This document shows positions 38,414-48,138 of a stretch of 64,000 nt of DNA, piece after piece. The stretch lies in NCBI RefSeq assembly GCF_001583435.1, contig NZ_CP013251.1:4415215-4479214 (forward strand), read 5' to 3'. A program made the position numbers and the translations under genes. The notes below the pieces were generated by a model. That model saw nothing but the letters and a program-made list of their open reading frames with translations. It was not told where the DNA came from and made no database searches. This DNA is from Endozoicomonas montiporae CL-33. Its GTDB lineage: Bacteria; Pseudomonadota; Gammaproteobacteria; Pseudomonadales; Endozoicomonadaceae. Every line of letters starts with the position of its first letter. The first letter of the stretch is position 1.

Positions 38414-38439
38414 TTTGCATTCACTGGCCGCTCTGAATT

Positions 38440-38474
38440 ATACCAATTCCGTTTTCTAAATATGAATTGGTATT
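38440..38474. repeat. Deletion derivative of palindromic element family 2
   Basis: The 35-bp ATACCAATTCCGTTTTCTAA followed by ATATGAATTGGTAT joins the two ends of the element at 55803-55962 without its centre. Confidence 0.7.
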
Positions 38475-38521
38475 AAATCAGCAGCGGCCTTTTCCTGCTC
38501 TTTATGAGTCCCTCATCTGAT

Positions 38522-39343
38522 TTATTTTTCTGACCCGAAAGCCTTATAAGCGTGAATATCATAACGACAGGCTTTACCTTCCAGTCGATAGGTTGGCTCT
38601 TTACCGGCCAGATCCGGTGCCAGCCTTGGACGTTTTACCACAACACGAAACTCTGCCAGTGATTCTGCCGGTGCCAGCAGTTCATCCGCATCGGGGTCGC
38701 CACTGAGCAGATCCTGAAAAATACGCATCTCTTTTTTGACCAGTGCCGATTTTTCCCGATGAGGGAACATCGGGTCCAGATAAACAACATCAAACTGTCG
38801 CCCATCGGTGGCAAGGTCTTGCATAGCCTGACGACTGTCGTCGTTAATGAGCGTCATTCGGCTGGCAATATCAGCTACTTCCGGGTTTTGCTTTGCCCGG
38901 TTAATGCCGTCCTGTAGCAGCGCCGCAATCACCGGCGAACGTTCAATCAGAGTGACGGTACAGCCCAGACTGGCCAGAACAAACGCATCACGTCCCAAGC
39001 CACCGGTTCCATCCAGCACATGTGGCGTTACACCTTTATTCAAGCCAACTGCCTTGGCAATATCCTGACCTTTGCCACCGCCAAACTTGCGCCGGTGTCC
39101 GGCTTTGCCACCCACGAAATCCACAAATACCGGCTTTTCTTTATCACCGGCACGGCGAAGACATAAGGTATCGTCCATAAAACCGAGAATAAGCGAACCT
39201 TTTTCCAGAGTACGGGTATCAAACACCCGTTCCGAGCCGGGGATTTTTTCATGCAGATCTGTCAGGCAAACGTGTTTCTCCAGCCCTTCGACCAGGCCGG
39301 AGTAATCAATGTAGAGAGAGAAGGACATCCGCAGCTTTCTCAT
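38522..39343 (-). CDS. rsmJ: 16S rRNA guanine-1516 N2-methyltransferase
   Basis: A 273-residue SAM-dependent methyltransferase. [20 protein letters not shown] is an RsmJ hallmark. The SAM-binding motif is [18 protein letters not shown], and [19 protein letters not shown] holds the catalytic D-P-M-F segment. It ends [20 protein letters not shown]. The length fits RsmJ (~250). A shorter start at the next Met (MSFSLYIDY) is also possible. Confidence 0.9.
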   Translation of the reverse strand: MRKLRMSFSLYIDYSGLVEGLEKHVCLTDLHEKIPGSERVFDTRTLEKGSLILGFMDDTLCLRRAGDKEKPVFVDFVGGKAGHRRKFGGGKGQDIAKAVGLNKGVTPHVLDGTGGLGRDAFVLASLGCTVTLIERSPVIAALLQDGINRAKQNPEVADIASRMTLINDDSRQAMQDLATDGRQFDVVYLDPMFPHREKSALVKKEMRIFQDLLSGDPDADELLAPAESLAEFRVVVKRPRLAPDLAGKEPTYRLEGKACRYDIHAYKAFGSEK

Positions 39344-39414
39344 TAAAAAATCAAATGAGAGTTTACCATTTAGACGGTGCCGAAGTATGTTGCTCTTGTT
39401 GCTTCAATCCAGGA

Positions 39415-40218
39415 TCATCCCAACATGACCCAGAGCAGCACAGCCCCCAGACAGAAGCGGTAAATCACAAAGGGCATCAGGCCAATGCGGTTAATGAAGG
39501 CGAGAAAGTAATGGATACAGATCCAGGCGCTGACAGCCGCCACCAACGCTCCACCTACCAGTACAGACCAGTCCACCGGAGCCGTGTCTTTAATCAGATC
39601 GAGCGTCAACAGTGAGCCAGCACCAAGAATCACCGGAATGGATAACAGAAAAGAGAAACGGGCAGCGGCTTCTCTGGTGAGTCCCAACATTAATCCGGCT
39701 GTCATCGTAATCCCTGAACGGGAGGTGCCGGGAATCAGGGCAATCGCCTGGGCAAATCCGATAATCATTGCCTGCCTGAAGGTCAGTTTTTCCAGAGGCT
39801 GTATACGCCGACCTTTCAGGTCTGCCCAACCCAGCAGCGCACCAAAGATCAGGGTGGTTCCGGCAATGACACCAATGGTTCGCATGACTTCATCCAGCCC
39901 GATGGCTTTTAATGCAAAGCCAAAAGCCACCGCAGGAATGGTGGCAAAGATAAGATACCATCCAAGGCGGCTGTTAAATGTCGAGCCTTTACCGACCAGT
40001 GAGCCCAGCCAGTCGATGGCAATTCTGAAAATGTCGTTACGGAAATAACCAATAACCGCAGCCAGCGTACCAATGTGAACAGCCACATCAAAGGCTAACC
40101 CCTGATCGCTCCAGCCCAATAGCTGCGCCGGAAGAATCAGATGCCCCGAGCTGGAAACCGGCAGAAACTCGGTGATGCCCTGTATCAGGGCAAGAACAAA
40201 CATTTGCAGAAAATCCAT
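39415..40218 (-). CDS. uppP: Undecaprenyl-diphosphatase
   Basis: Integral membrane phosphatase of about 267 residues recycling undecaprenyl diphosphate for peptidoglycan and O-antigen synthesis. BacA/UppP motifs are present: GITEFLPVSSSGHLIL near the N-terminus and PGTSRSGITMTAGLMLG with the catalytic Arg-Ser region. About eight hydrophobic helices are seen. I chose ATG 40218 (MDFLQMFVLALIQG) over an upstream in-frame ATG because AGGTG lies about six bases before it and the family begins there. Confidence 0.92.
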   Translation of the reverse strand: MDFLQMFVLALIQGITEFLPVSSSGHLILPAQLLGWSDQGLAFDVAVHIGTLAAVIGYFRNDIFRIAIDWLGSLVGKGSTFNSRLGWYLIFATIPAVAFGFALKAIGLDEVMRTIGVIAGTTLIFGALLGWADLKGRRIQPLEKLTFRQAMIIGFAQAIALIPGTSRSGITMTAGLMLGLTREAAARFSFLLSIPVILGAGSLLTLDLIKDTAPVDWSVLVGGALVAAVSAWICIHYFLAFINRIGLMPFVIYRFCLGAVLLWVMLG

Positions 40219-40311
40219 GAGTGGCACCTGTATCCATTGATAATGGTTATACAAGTATGTCGCCCCGAAGGAAGGTATCTCAAGGCTTTTCCGCAGGGTA
40301 TCTGACAGGTG

Positions 40312-40998
40312 TTATCGTTCGCTTTTCTTCAACGCAACTTTATCACGCAGGTAGACAGGCATGGCCTGTTCAGCCGAAACTGTCAGCCCTTCGTTAAAAT
40401 CGAAAGCTGCCAGCGTCGCAATGTCTCCGGCACGCGGGTAACAATCTGCATGGCAATCCACGACAGTGGCTGCCGTTTTTTCACGGAAAGCCCAGCCTGT
40501 TCCCATACCCAGCCATTGCTCATTACCCTCCGGGGCGATGCTCTGTGGAACAAGGACACTTTCCGGAGCAATAACCATTTCGTCCTGAGCCGGTTTCATT
40601 AAGCCATCCTGCTCCCGAAAAGCGCCCCAGTAAACTTCATTCATCCGGGCATCAATGGATGACAAAACAGAGGTGGTACCAAAACGGCGAAAACCTTCCT
40701 GCGCCAGAGCCGCCAGTGTGGAAACACCCAGCACCGGTTTATCCACAGCAAAGGCCAGCCCCTGAACCATAGCGGTCGCAACCCGTAAGCCGGTAAACGC
40801 TCCCGGTCCACGGCCAAAAGCCAGGGCATCCATTTCGTTTAATGAAAGTCCGGCATCGTCCAGAATCTGCTCAACCATCGACAGCAGTTCACGGCTGTGA
40901 CGACGAGGCAACATCTGAAAATTTTCAATTATTTCACCATCAAGGTTCAGTGCTACAGAGCATGCCTCGGTGGCAGTATCCAGTGCCAGTAACTTCAT
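40312..40998 (-). CDS. tsaB: tRNA t6A synthesis protein TsaB
   Basis: Protein of about 228 residues, an ASKHA-fold partner of TsaD in making N6-threonylcarbamoyladenosine in tRNA. The start at ATG 40998 gives MKLLALDTATEACSVAL, the family N-terminus; an upstream in-frame start exists at 41055. DALAFGRGPGAFTGLRVATA is the TsaB signature. Essential in many bacteria. A terminator separates it from adk upstream. Confidence 0.92.
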   Translation of the reverse strand: MKLLALDTATEACSVALNLDGEIIENFQMLPRRHSRELLSMVEQILDDAGLSLNEMDALAFGRGPGAFTGLRVATAMVQGLAFAVDKPVLGVSTLAALAQEGFRRFGTTSVLSSIDARMNEVYWGAFREQDGLMKPAQDEMVIAPESVLVPQSIAPEGNEQWLGMGTGWAFREKTAATVVDCHADCYPRAGDIATLAAFDFNEGLTVSAEQAMPVYLRDKVALKKSER

Positions 40999-41042
40999 GG
41001 GGTTCTCTGGGTTAATACCTTTACATGGTTGTCGTAAAAAAT

Positions 41043-41069
41043 AAAAAGGACGCATAAGGCGTCCTTTTT
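41043..41069. terminator. Rho-independent terminator between adk and tsaB
   Basis: AAAAAGGACGC and GCGTCCTTTTT form a stem flanked by A and T runs on both sides. It would end adk transcripts on the minus strand. Confidence 0.85.
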
Positions 41070-41097
41070 ATCGGTGTCATCTGACTGGGTAAGCTGC

Positions 41098-41811
<714 letters not shown>

Positions 41812-42008
41812 CTAAAGCCTGCTTCGAAGTGTTTATACCCGTAAGCCAGCTTCAATTGACCGATATCTAAAAAGGCACACAGCATATACACACCCGTTGC
41901 CTGATACAAGAGTGCGATACAAGTTTCAAACTGAAATTCACAACGAATAAATAAAACGAGCTTTTATGCCGATAGGTTATTTAAGGATCGACTAACAGAG
42001 GCGCGGAC

Positions 42009-42506
42009 ATGTCCGGAAACAGAGCGAAAGCCCGAGCTAAAGCGGGTTTTCTCAGTGCAGCATTGTCACTGTTGATACTGCTGATACTGCTGCCATTGAC
42101 TGCCCAGAGTATCCCAAACACCCGGATAATGGGCTATCGCTGGTTGCTCTCGGCCATTAAAAACAATCAGCCACCCAGTGGCTATATCGATCTGGCGAAA
42201 TGCAGCATGACCAAAAACATCAGCGACATGCAGGCAGATCGTCGTACTTATCAAATTTCATTCACTGAGAATTTCTCGTACAACCCAGATAACGGAGAAA
42301 TTGTCACCATAATGAATATTCTTTACCAGCAGACCAAAGACCTGAACGGAACACCTGTATTAATGAGTCGTCCTGCCACCACTATTTTATCCGGCAAGCC
42401 CCAGGGGAGTTTCCTCAATTATCAGATTGTGATGAATTATGATGGCAAGACATTGATGCAGCTTTATCAGTGTCCTTGGGATAAGGCTGTTTTTTTGTGG
42501 CGGTAA
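42009..42506 (+). CDS. Exported protein, possibly VirK-like
   Basis: A 165-residue protein with a signal peptide (residues 13-34, LSAALSLLILLILLPLTAQS) preceded by AGAGG at the ribosome-binding position. The mature part RWLLSAIKNNQPPSGYIDLA followed by KC resembles the start of VirK-family proteins, with a possible disulfide between that Cys and the C-terminal QLYQCPW. Otherwise it is beta-rich (RRTYQISFTENFSYN). The VirK resemblance is by eye and weak. It lies next to the zinc-finger gene in an accessory stretch. Confidence 0.5.
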   Translation: MSGNRAKARAKAGFLSAALSLLILLILLPLTAQSIPNTRIMGYRWLLSAIKNNQPPSGYIDLAKCSMTKNISDMQADRRTYQISFTENFSYNPDNGEIVTIMNILYQQTKDLNGTPVLMSRPATTILSGKPQGSFLNYQIVMNYDGKTLMQLYQCPWDKAVFLWR

Positions 42507-42678
42507 GTTCATATGAATTAGAGCGACAAAGGCGAAGACAGCATCAATTTTAGGCAACGTGTGTCTGACCATGCTTCTCAGACTCTACTCTGACAAGGTA
42601 GGCCGCTTCGCGGCGACTTTTTGATCTGTGCAGCCCTCCAACAACTGATAAAGCTTCCACACTTTTTATTGTCTATCC

Positions 42679-44283
42679 TTGCTGTCTCTGGTTGTAAAAC
42701 AACAAAGGATAAAGACTATTAAAAGTCTAATTTTTCAGATACTGCTCTTCGTATCTTTCGCCTGTTTGGCCGAATCGCAGACTCACAGTTTTATCGTTGA
42801 GCTTGGATACAATGCGGATTCGCCAAACCAGAATTTATCTATAAAGCTTGAGTCGGACACATTGCCTGCAATGCAGATGGTTTATATGGAACCTTTACAA
42901 GGCAAACCAACAGAAATTATCAGCACAAACTGCTATTCAGGCTCAGACACGCCACCTGAAGATAAGCCCTATAGGCCAAGAGGTCTCTGGGAAAGCCTGA
43001 CAACGGTTGTTGAGTCGGTTACTTTGCAACTGCTCTATGCCTCCAATAAAGTCATAGGTTACGAGCTGCTTCTGACACTTCAGGAAGACTCGCTATCCCC
43101 TCAACCTTTTTTATGGATACCCGTGGTAGCGACTGTTGTCGTTGGTTGGTTATCCAGAAATCGCTGGAACCCGGAAACGCCACTATTTAATCAACTCGAT
43201 GAGCAAGAGTTTAACAAGCAACATGAACTTCAGATAATCTCATTTATGTTCGAGCCGCCTTCCAATAGCTCTCATTCATCAATGGTTCTATTCGGCACCC
43301 CGCAACCAAACTATCCTCATTCGCTTCGGTTCTACAATACCTGGGCTAATACTCATGGTGGTAGTAATGGTGGCGGCTGGCAAGAAAGCCAGCATACCTT
43401 AGGTGATAACTGTTACATCGGCGGCTGCTGGGGAAGGTGCCAATATGCACTGCCTAATGAAGCACTTCTGTACGATAATCATTACGGCACCGATCAGTAT
43501 AAAAATGTATTCGCTGATGGATATGGGCAGCAAACATACGGGCAGGCCAATACTGAAAAGGATTACACCGGGGGGACAAACCATAGTACACATCCTGAAG
43601 GCTGTTTATGCGATAATTGTCTTGGTTCAAATTTGTTTTTCTGCTCGACTTCTGAAAGTACAGATACTACTATTCACTTTACTTCAATGAATTCTAACTC
43701 CTGCACTACAGAAGCGACCAGTACAGCACTTTCAAAACCAGTCACAATTGCCAATCCTAGTTCTAATTACGTAGTTTCTGCTGAACCATCGGAAAAAAAA
43801 TGCAAGCAGACCCACTTGCCATCCGATCAAAGACCCAAGAGACCCAAAACACACGAATGTGACAAGTGCGGCTACAAAACCGATCGCGCTAGCATTTTGG
43901 AAAGGCACAAGCAGACCCACTTGCCCTCCGATCAAAGACCCAAAGCACACGAATGTGACAAGTGCAACTACAAAACCGATCGCGCTAGCAGTTTGAAAGC
44001 GCACAAGCAGACCCACTTGCCCGCCGATGAAAGACACAAAGCACACGAATGTGACAAGTGCAACTACAAAACCGATCGCGCTGGCAATTTGAAAACGCAC
44101 AAGCAGACCCACTTGCCCTCCGATCAAAGACCCAAGAGACCCAAAATACACGAATGTGACCAGTGCGACTACATAACCGATCACACTGGCCATATGAACA
44201 AGCACAAGCGGACCCGGCACCCAGCTACAGGGCCAGACAACAACAATTCTGACGACGACAATGCGCCTGCCAACCCGCCTTAA
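42679..44283 (+). CDS. Exported protein with four C2H2 zinc fingers
   Basis: Up to 534 residues. The open frame begins at TTG 42679, but AAAGGA (42704-42709) sits eight bases before an in-frame ATT at 42718, giving IKSLIFQILLFVSFACLAES, a clean signal peptide; the start may be ATT or a mutated ATG. A second hydrophobic stretch (~residues 143-160, PFLWIPVVATVVVGW) could be a membrane anchor. A Cys/Gly-rich middle follows. Residues 394-414, 426-446, 458-478 and 493-514 are C2H2 fingers: CDKCGYKTDRASILERHKQT then H (C-x2-C-x12-H-x3-H); the last has H-x4-H. Linkers are LPSDQRPK(RPK). This finger style (C-x2-C-x-Y-x-T) is found in animal zinc-finger factors. The tail is Asp/Asn rich and runs into an IS91-type element. 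Role inferred: host DNA- or RNA-binding effector. Confidence 0.85.
   Translation: MLSLVVKQQRIKTIKSLIFQILLFVSFACLAESQTHSFIVELGYNADSPNQNLSIKLESDTLPAMQMVYMEPLQGKPTEIISTNCYSGSDTPPEDKPYRPRGLWESLTTVVESVTLQLLYASNKVIGYELLLTLQEDSLSPQPFLWIPVVATVVVGWLSRNRWNPETPLFNQLDEQEFNKQHELQIISFMFEPPSNSSHSSMVLFGTPQPNYPHSLRFYNTWANTHGGSNGGGWQESQHTLGDNCYIGGCWGRCQYALPNEALLYDNHYGTDQYKNVFADGYGQQTYGQANTEKDYTGGTNHSTHPEGCLCDNCLGSNLFFCSTSESTDTTIHFTSMNSNSCTTEATSTALSKPVTIANPSSNYVVSAEPSEKKCKQTHLPSDQRPKRPKTHECDKCGYKTDRASILERHKQTHLPSDQRPKAHECDKCNYKTDRASSLKAHKQTHLPADERHKAHECDKCNYKTDRAGNLKTHKQTHLPSDQRPKRPKIHECDQCDYITDHTGHMNKHKRTRHPATGPDNNNSDDDNAPANPP
43795..44219 (+). repeat. Tandem repeat of 96/105 bp encoding the zinc fingers
   Basis: Units beginning near AAGCAGACCCACTTGCC recur with spacings of 96, 96 and 105 bp. 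They are nearly identical at nucleotide level, including synonymous sites, so the array grew by recent in-situ duplication. A partial unit (KKCKQTHLPSDQRPKRPK) precedes finger 1. Confidence 0.88.
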
Positions 44284-45628
44284 AGAACTGTTCCATAAGA
44301 ATGGCTTGTGGTGGCGTTTTTATCAGAAGCATAAACACCGCATACGCACTGCCATCGTCGATAACGTCATCAAAATGCTCAGCTGCGGACTGACCGTTCG
44401 TGGCTATGCCGTGTTTCAGTGCAGCAACCAGAGCTGTACCCATCAAAAGAAAATCTGTTTCAGTTGCAAAAGCCGGTTCTGCCCTACCTGCGGCAAGAAG
44501 CTCACGGACCAGTGGATAGAGCAACAGAAAGCCATTCTTCCGGATACCCAATGGCAACACATCACCTTCACCATGCCTTCGGAGCTTTGAGAACTGTTCC
44601 GTTATAACCGTCATTTATTGGGAAAGCCCAGCGCGCTGGCTGCGAAAGTTATGACGAAGCTCTCCGAAAAGAAAGGGTTCTTACCCGGCATCTTCACGGC
44701 ACTACACACGTTTGGGCGTGACCTGAATGGAATGTTCACGTCCATCTGTCCATCACCCGCGGCGGGTTAACCGATGACAAAAAGACATGGAAGGAAATCT
44801 TCTTCAGCAAGCAGGTATTGATGCCCATGTGGCGGTACGAAATCATCAACCTGTTTCGGCAGGCATTCGCTCGTGGTGAACTGAAGTTACCGGAATCCCT
44901 TAAAAAGACTGGTGCTGCTACCAAAACAACCTTTAACCGCTGGCTCAATATCCACTATAAGAAGCTGTTCATGATCTTTTGAGGAAAGCGAAAATGGTGA
45001 GAAATTGTTGCTGTTTTTTGATCTCATGAGGCGCGTAGTGGTGCTACGCAACGAATGAGATCAAAAAACAGGGGCAATTTATCGACATTTGCAGCCCTCA
45101 ATAAGATCGTGAACAGCTTCTAAGAAACCGTGGATCGTTCATTTTGCAAAGTCCAGTAAAAATCACCACCGTAACATCAAATACCCGGGTCGTTACCTGA
45201 AGCGTCCTGCGCTCTCCATGAGCCGCCTGAAACATTATGACGGCAAAGAGGTGATCTTCAGTTATCTGAATCACAAAACCAAACAGCACTTGCGCTTTGC
45301 CAGTGGTGCAGAGGATTTCATCAAACGGCTGGTTCAGCATATTCCGGATAAAGGATTCAGAATGATCCGCTACTACGGATTTCTTGCCTCGCGCATCCGG
45401 TCAAAACTACTTCCCAAGGTGTACGACCTTCTGGATCAACCAGAAAAAAAGGCGATCCCGATCCGTTTCCCGGCGTTGATGAAGAGCAGTTTCGGTGTTT
45501 ATCCGCTGGAATGTATCCTGTGCAAATCCCGTATGGTGATGACTGGCATCGTAACCGGTAAAACGATGGCAGAACTGCGCCAGTGTCACGAAAGGCTTGC
45601 TCTGAACAGACCGATTATTTTGCAATAA
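44261..45628 (+). pseudogene. IS91-family transposase, broken three ways
   Basis: The reconstructed product begins MRLPTRLKELFHKNGLWWRF. It contains the N-terminal zinc-binding region CSNQSCTHQKKICFSCKSRF (continuing CPTCGKK), then NVHVHLSITRGGLTDDKKTW with the HVH metal site, and IKRLVQHIPDKGFRMIRYYG, the Y-containing C-terminal part, ending at 45628. Lesions: TGA at 44588-44590 replacing a Trp codon (SEL-stop-ELFRYNRH), a one-base loss near 44726 (GRDLN/WNVHVH), and a ~160-bp palindromic insertion at 44961-45120. Its start overlaps the last 23 bp of the zinc-finger gene. IS91-type elements move by rolling-circle and can carry neighbouring DNA. Confidence 0.85.
44961..45120. mobile_element. 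MITE-like palindromic insertion inside the IS91 transposase
   Basis: About 160 bp bounded by GAAGCTGTTC and GAACAGCTTC (perfect 10-bp inverted ends, extending imperfectly through ATGATCTTTTGAGG / CCTCAATAAGATCGT). TAA or TAAGAA repeats flank it. An inner palindrome TGTTTTTTGATCTCAT / ATGAGATCAAAAAACA surrounds GCGTAG/CTACGC. Removing it rejoins NIHYKK with PWIVHFAKSSK in the transposase. Confidence 0.85.
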
Positions 45629-45852
45629 CAGGGAAAGTGCGTCCGGAGTAAATGGTGGCAGTGAATACTACTGGATAAAGGCATAAAACCTGACCTTTAT
45701 CCTGCATTATTCCCAGTTGGCAGTATGGGTAAAAGTGCTCAAAAACAACTACCCAATAAAACCACCTATCCTATACGACAAACGGTTCCCTACCTGTGCT
45801 TTGAAATTCCTATGCATCGAGAAGTATCGCCAGAGTAATTTCAATCGACCAA

Positions 45853-47535
45853 TCAACCTCTTCCCTTTTCATCTCTCCCTTCATCCATCGAATCATCATC
45901 CTCGGATGATTCTGCATCATCATCTATTTCTTCAGGCCCTGCAGTTTCAGATTTTTTACTCTTCGGATCGAATGACATTGGATCACCTATAATAGGCAAT
46001 TGCAGCAATTTTTTGATCATATAGGCCTGCAGAAAATTCGCAGGCATTGATGTATAAAGCTCATGAAAAGCTTCAAGCATAATCCATTGTCTTTCATGCC
46101 CATTTTCAGCATAAATTTGTTGCATACTCTTAACAGGGTTTTTGGCTTCTGCGAACATGACAAATAACATAAGGCCTTCAATAACCTCATCAACACCAAA
46201 GGGCCTTTTCAATATTTGATCAAAAGTAGTTTTATACTTTGGTAAGAGATCGGTAAGTGCGTCTGCAAACCCTTGAGCATTTTTCAAAACCAGCACCTTT
46301 CCTCTTTCAATATTTTTATCTTGCCGACTTTCTGAGTACAACTTAGTCAATGCAACGTTAACCAGGAATCGTTGAACCGCATCAGACACGGCATGACCAG
46401 GAGACATTTTAGTATTCAAGATAGTCATGCCTTTAAACTGTTGTGTATCAAGCGTTAATGAAGGGTCGGGGTAATGCAGAGCAATACCCATTCCATGCCA
46501 CCTGGCATAGGTCAGAAGATTAGCGAATAGCTGTTCCTGATCGTGTTTTCTTGAGTGTTTGTTAATAAAGCTTTTGATTGAACGAATGATTTTATCAGGA
46601 TCAACTGGGCTTTTTTCCTTTAACATCGGGTGGTAAGTTATATTGATATCCATATCAAATTTGGGTGGCACCACATCACCAAAACCTGCTTCTGCCCGCT
46701 TTTGTTGTAGGTCATTCTCAAGCTTACTGACTTCCTGCGGGTCATAGGTATGACACTTTTTTACAATCATTTCAGGATACCGGTTTTGCAGGCTGTAGTC
46801 GGACTCAGAAGCACCAGCAGTTTCGTTTTTTTTATCCGCTTCAGATGCAGCAATGAAATTTCCATCGACAGTTAGCCCCAGCCGGTTATAACGCTCGTTT
46901 TCTTTGAGATACTCATGCCCCTTAACAAAAAGGTCCCAGTTTTTCTTTGTGAATTGTGCCCGCACCGGAGATTGTTGATTATCGTTTTTTCCCACAGCAA
47001 CAGAAAAGTCACCCGCACTTTTACTATCGACAGACTCTGCCACTGATTGATCGTCTGCGGAGAAGCCGCGTTCTTGTTGCGAAGTGATAGGCGTTAATGA
47101 TCCCTTTTCAACAATCAGAATTTCTGGATAAACACCTTTTACCGCTGGCGTCCCAAAACTCATCGGCGAATCCATGGCTGCAGATTGCTCCAACGCTGAA
47201 GACTGCTCTACCGCTAAAGATTTTGGAGGTTGACTCACATGCCCTTCTTCTGTTTTTGACTGAAGCGAGAGAGGCAGCTTAACAGGTTCAACGTACTCGC
47301 CGGTTTCACTGTTAATAACCCCACACAACAACTCCAGATCCAACACAAATTGCCCCCGATCATCCACTTTGACTGTCAAAACTTTCCTTTCACCAACCCC
47401 CTTTAAATGAAGCTTACCGGTACCATCATCCAGTTCTTCTACATAGCCGGAGATCTGACCATCTGCAGAAACAATTGGATTTAATGACAAACTCAATGCC
47501 GGTATTAAAAAAGCCAATCGCAAGACTGGTTTCAT
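45853..47535 (-). CDS. Exported 560-residue protein with acidic tail, unknown
   Basis: ATG 47535 is preceded by GAGGAA, and residues 1-24 are a signal peptide (LAFLIPALSLSLNPIVSA). An N-terminal beta segment (GQISGYVEELDDGTGKLHLK) is followed by a long Ser/Gln-rich stretch with disorder features (~residues 90-200). A helical C-terminal half (~290-520) ends in KSKKSETAGPEEIDDDAESS and further acidic residues. I recognise no domain. Low GC and the position next to the zinc-finger locus suggest an accessory, perhaps effector, protein. It could equally be an envelope protein. Confidence 0.65.
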   Translation of the reverse strand: MKPVLRLAFLIPALSLSLNPIVSADGQISGYVEELDDGTGKLHLKGVGERKVLTVKVDDRGQFVLDLELLCGVINSETGEYVEPVKLPLSLQSKTEEGHVSQPPKSLAVEQSSALEQSAAMDSPMSFGTPAVKGVYPEILIVEKGSLTPITSQQERGFSADDQSVAESVDSKSAGDFSVAVGKNDNQQSPVRAQFTKKNWDLFVKGHEYLKENERYNRLGLTVDGNFIAASEADKKNETAGASESDYSLQNRYPEMIVKKCHTYDPQEVSKLENDLQQKRAEAGFGDVVPPKFDMDINITYHPMLKEKSPVDPDKIIRSIKSFINKHSRKHDQEQLFANLLTYARWHGMGIALHYPDPSLTLDTQQFKGMTILNTKMSPGHAVSDAVQRFLVNVALTKLYSESRQDKNIERGKVLVLKNAQGFADALTDLLPKYKTTFDQILKRPFGVDEVIEGLMLFVMFAEAKNPVKSMQQIYAENGHERQWIMLEAFHELYTSMPANFLQAYMIKKLLQLPIIGDPMSFDPKSKKSETAGPEEIDDDAESSEDDDSMDEGRDEKGRG

Positions 47536-47748
47536 TGTAATTCCTCACTACCTGTGTTGATTACATCTGTTCCCTGAATGCATGGTTCTTCCATGTTTTA
47601 GTAAATATTCTGATCGGAGAAGTATAGACTCAATGACCAGATTCGCATCCTGACTAACTGGTTGAATTTCATCAATTTTCATATAAACGGGTACTTATAG
47701 ACTCTGGCTATACTATTAATTCCAAGGACAATAAAAGGATGTACAGCT

Positions 47749-48060
47749 ATGAGTAAAAAGAAAGACGTCCTGGTACTTTGCAAAGACAATAAAGCCAGTA
47801 CACAGAGTCCGGTAGAAGAGTATTTTGCCTATCAACTTGATTTTGAAGCATTTAGAAAGTGGCGGGAAGGAAAACACAAGTGGCCTGACGGCAGCATCAT
47901 TAAAGGTACCGGAAAACCTCTTTATAAAGGTGCCGTATTTCCCTTCACACAAACAAAGGGTAAGCCGGTCACTGCTGACCTGAGTGAATGGAAAGAGTTT
48001 GCAAATAACTCCCCGGATCTAAACCCGAATCCACGGGTTATTAATCCTGATTCTTTATAA
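47749..48060 (+). CDS. Small hypothetical protein
   Basis: A 103-residue soluble protein (MSKKKDVLVLCKDNKASTQS), Lys-rich, with KWPDGSIIKGTGKPLYKGAV. No signal peptide and no family recognised. It is followed by a strong bidirectional terminator shared with ppc, which supports a real gene. Confidence 0.55.
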   Translation: MSKKKDVLVLCKDNKASTQSPVEEYFAYQLDFEAFRKWREGKHKWPDGSIIKGTGKPLYKGAVFPFTQTKGKPVTADLSEWKEFANNSPDLNPNPRVINPDSL

Positions 48061-48088
48061 ATATTTATTTTTAAAATCAAACTGATAT

Positions 48089-48127
48089 AAAAAAGCCCGA
48101 ATGCCATTCAGCAATCGGGCTTTTTTA
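48089..48127. terminator. Bidirectional rho-independent terminator
   Basis: AAAAAGCCCGA and TCGGGCTTTTTT form a strong stem with a 14-nt loop between the convergent small gene and ppc. Confidence 0.92.
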
Positions 48128-48138
48128 TGTACCGGTTA

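Noticed and set aside
43795..44219. CRISPR-like array because of regular 96-bp spacing
   Set aside because: The repeats are coding, in frame, with no unique spacers; they encode zinc fingers.
45000..45060. Hairpin at GCGTAG/CTACGC as a tRNA or terminator
   Set aside because: It is the centre of a palindromic insertion inside a transposase; no cloverleaf or anticodon arm, and no gene end nearby.
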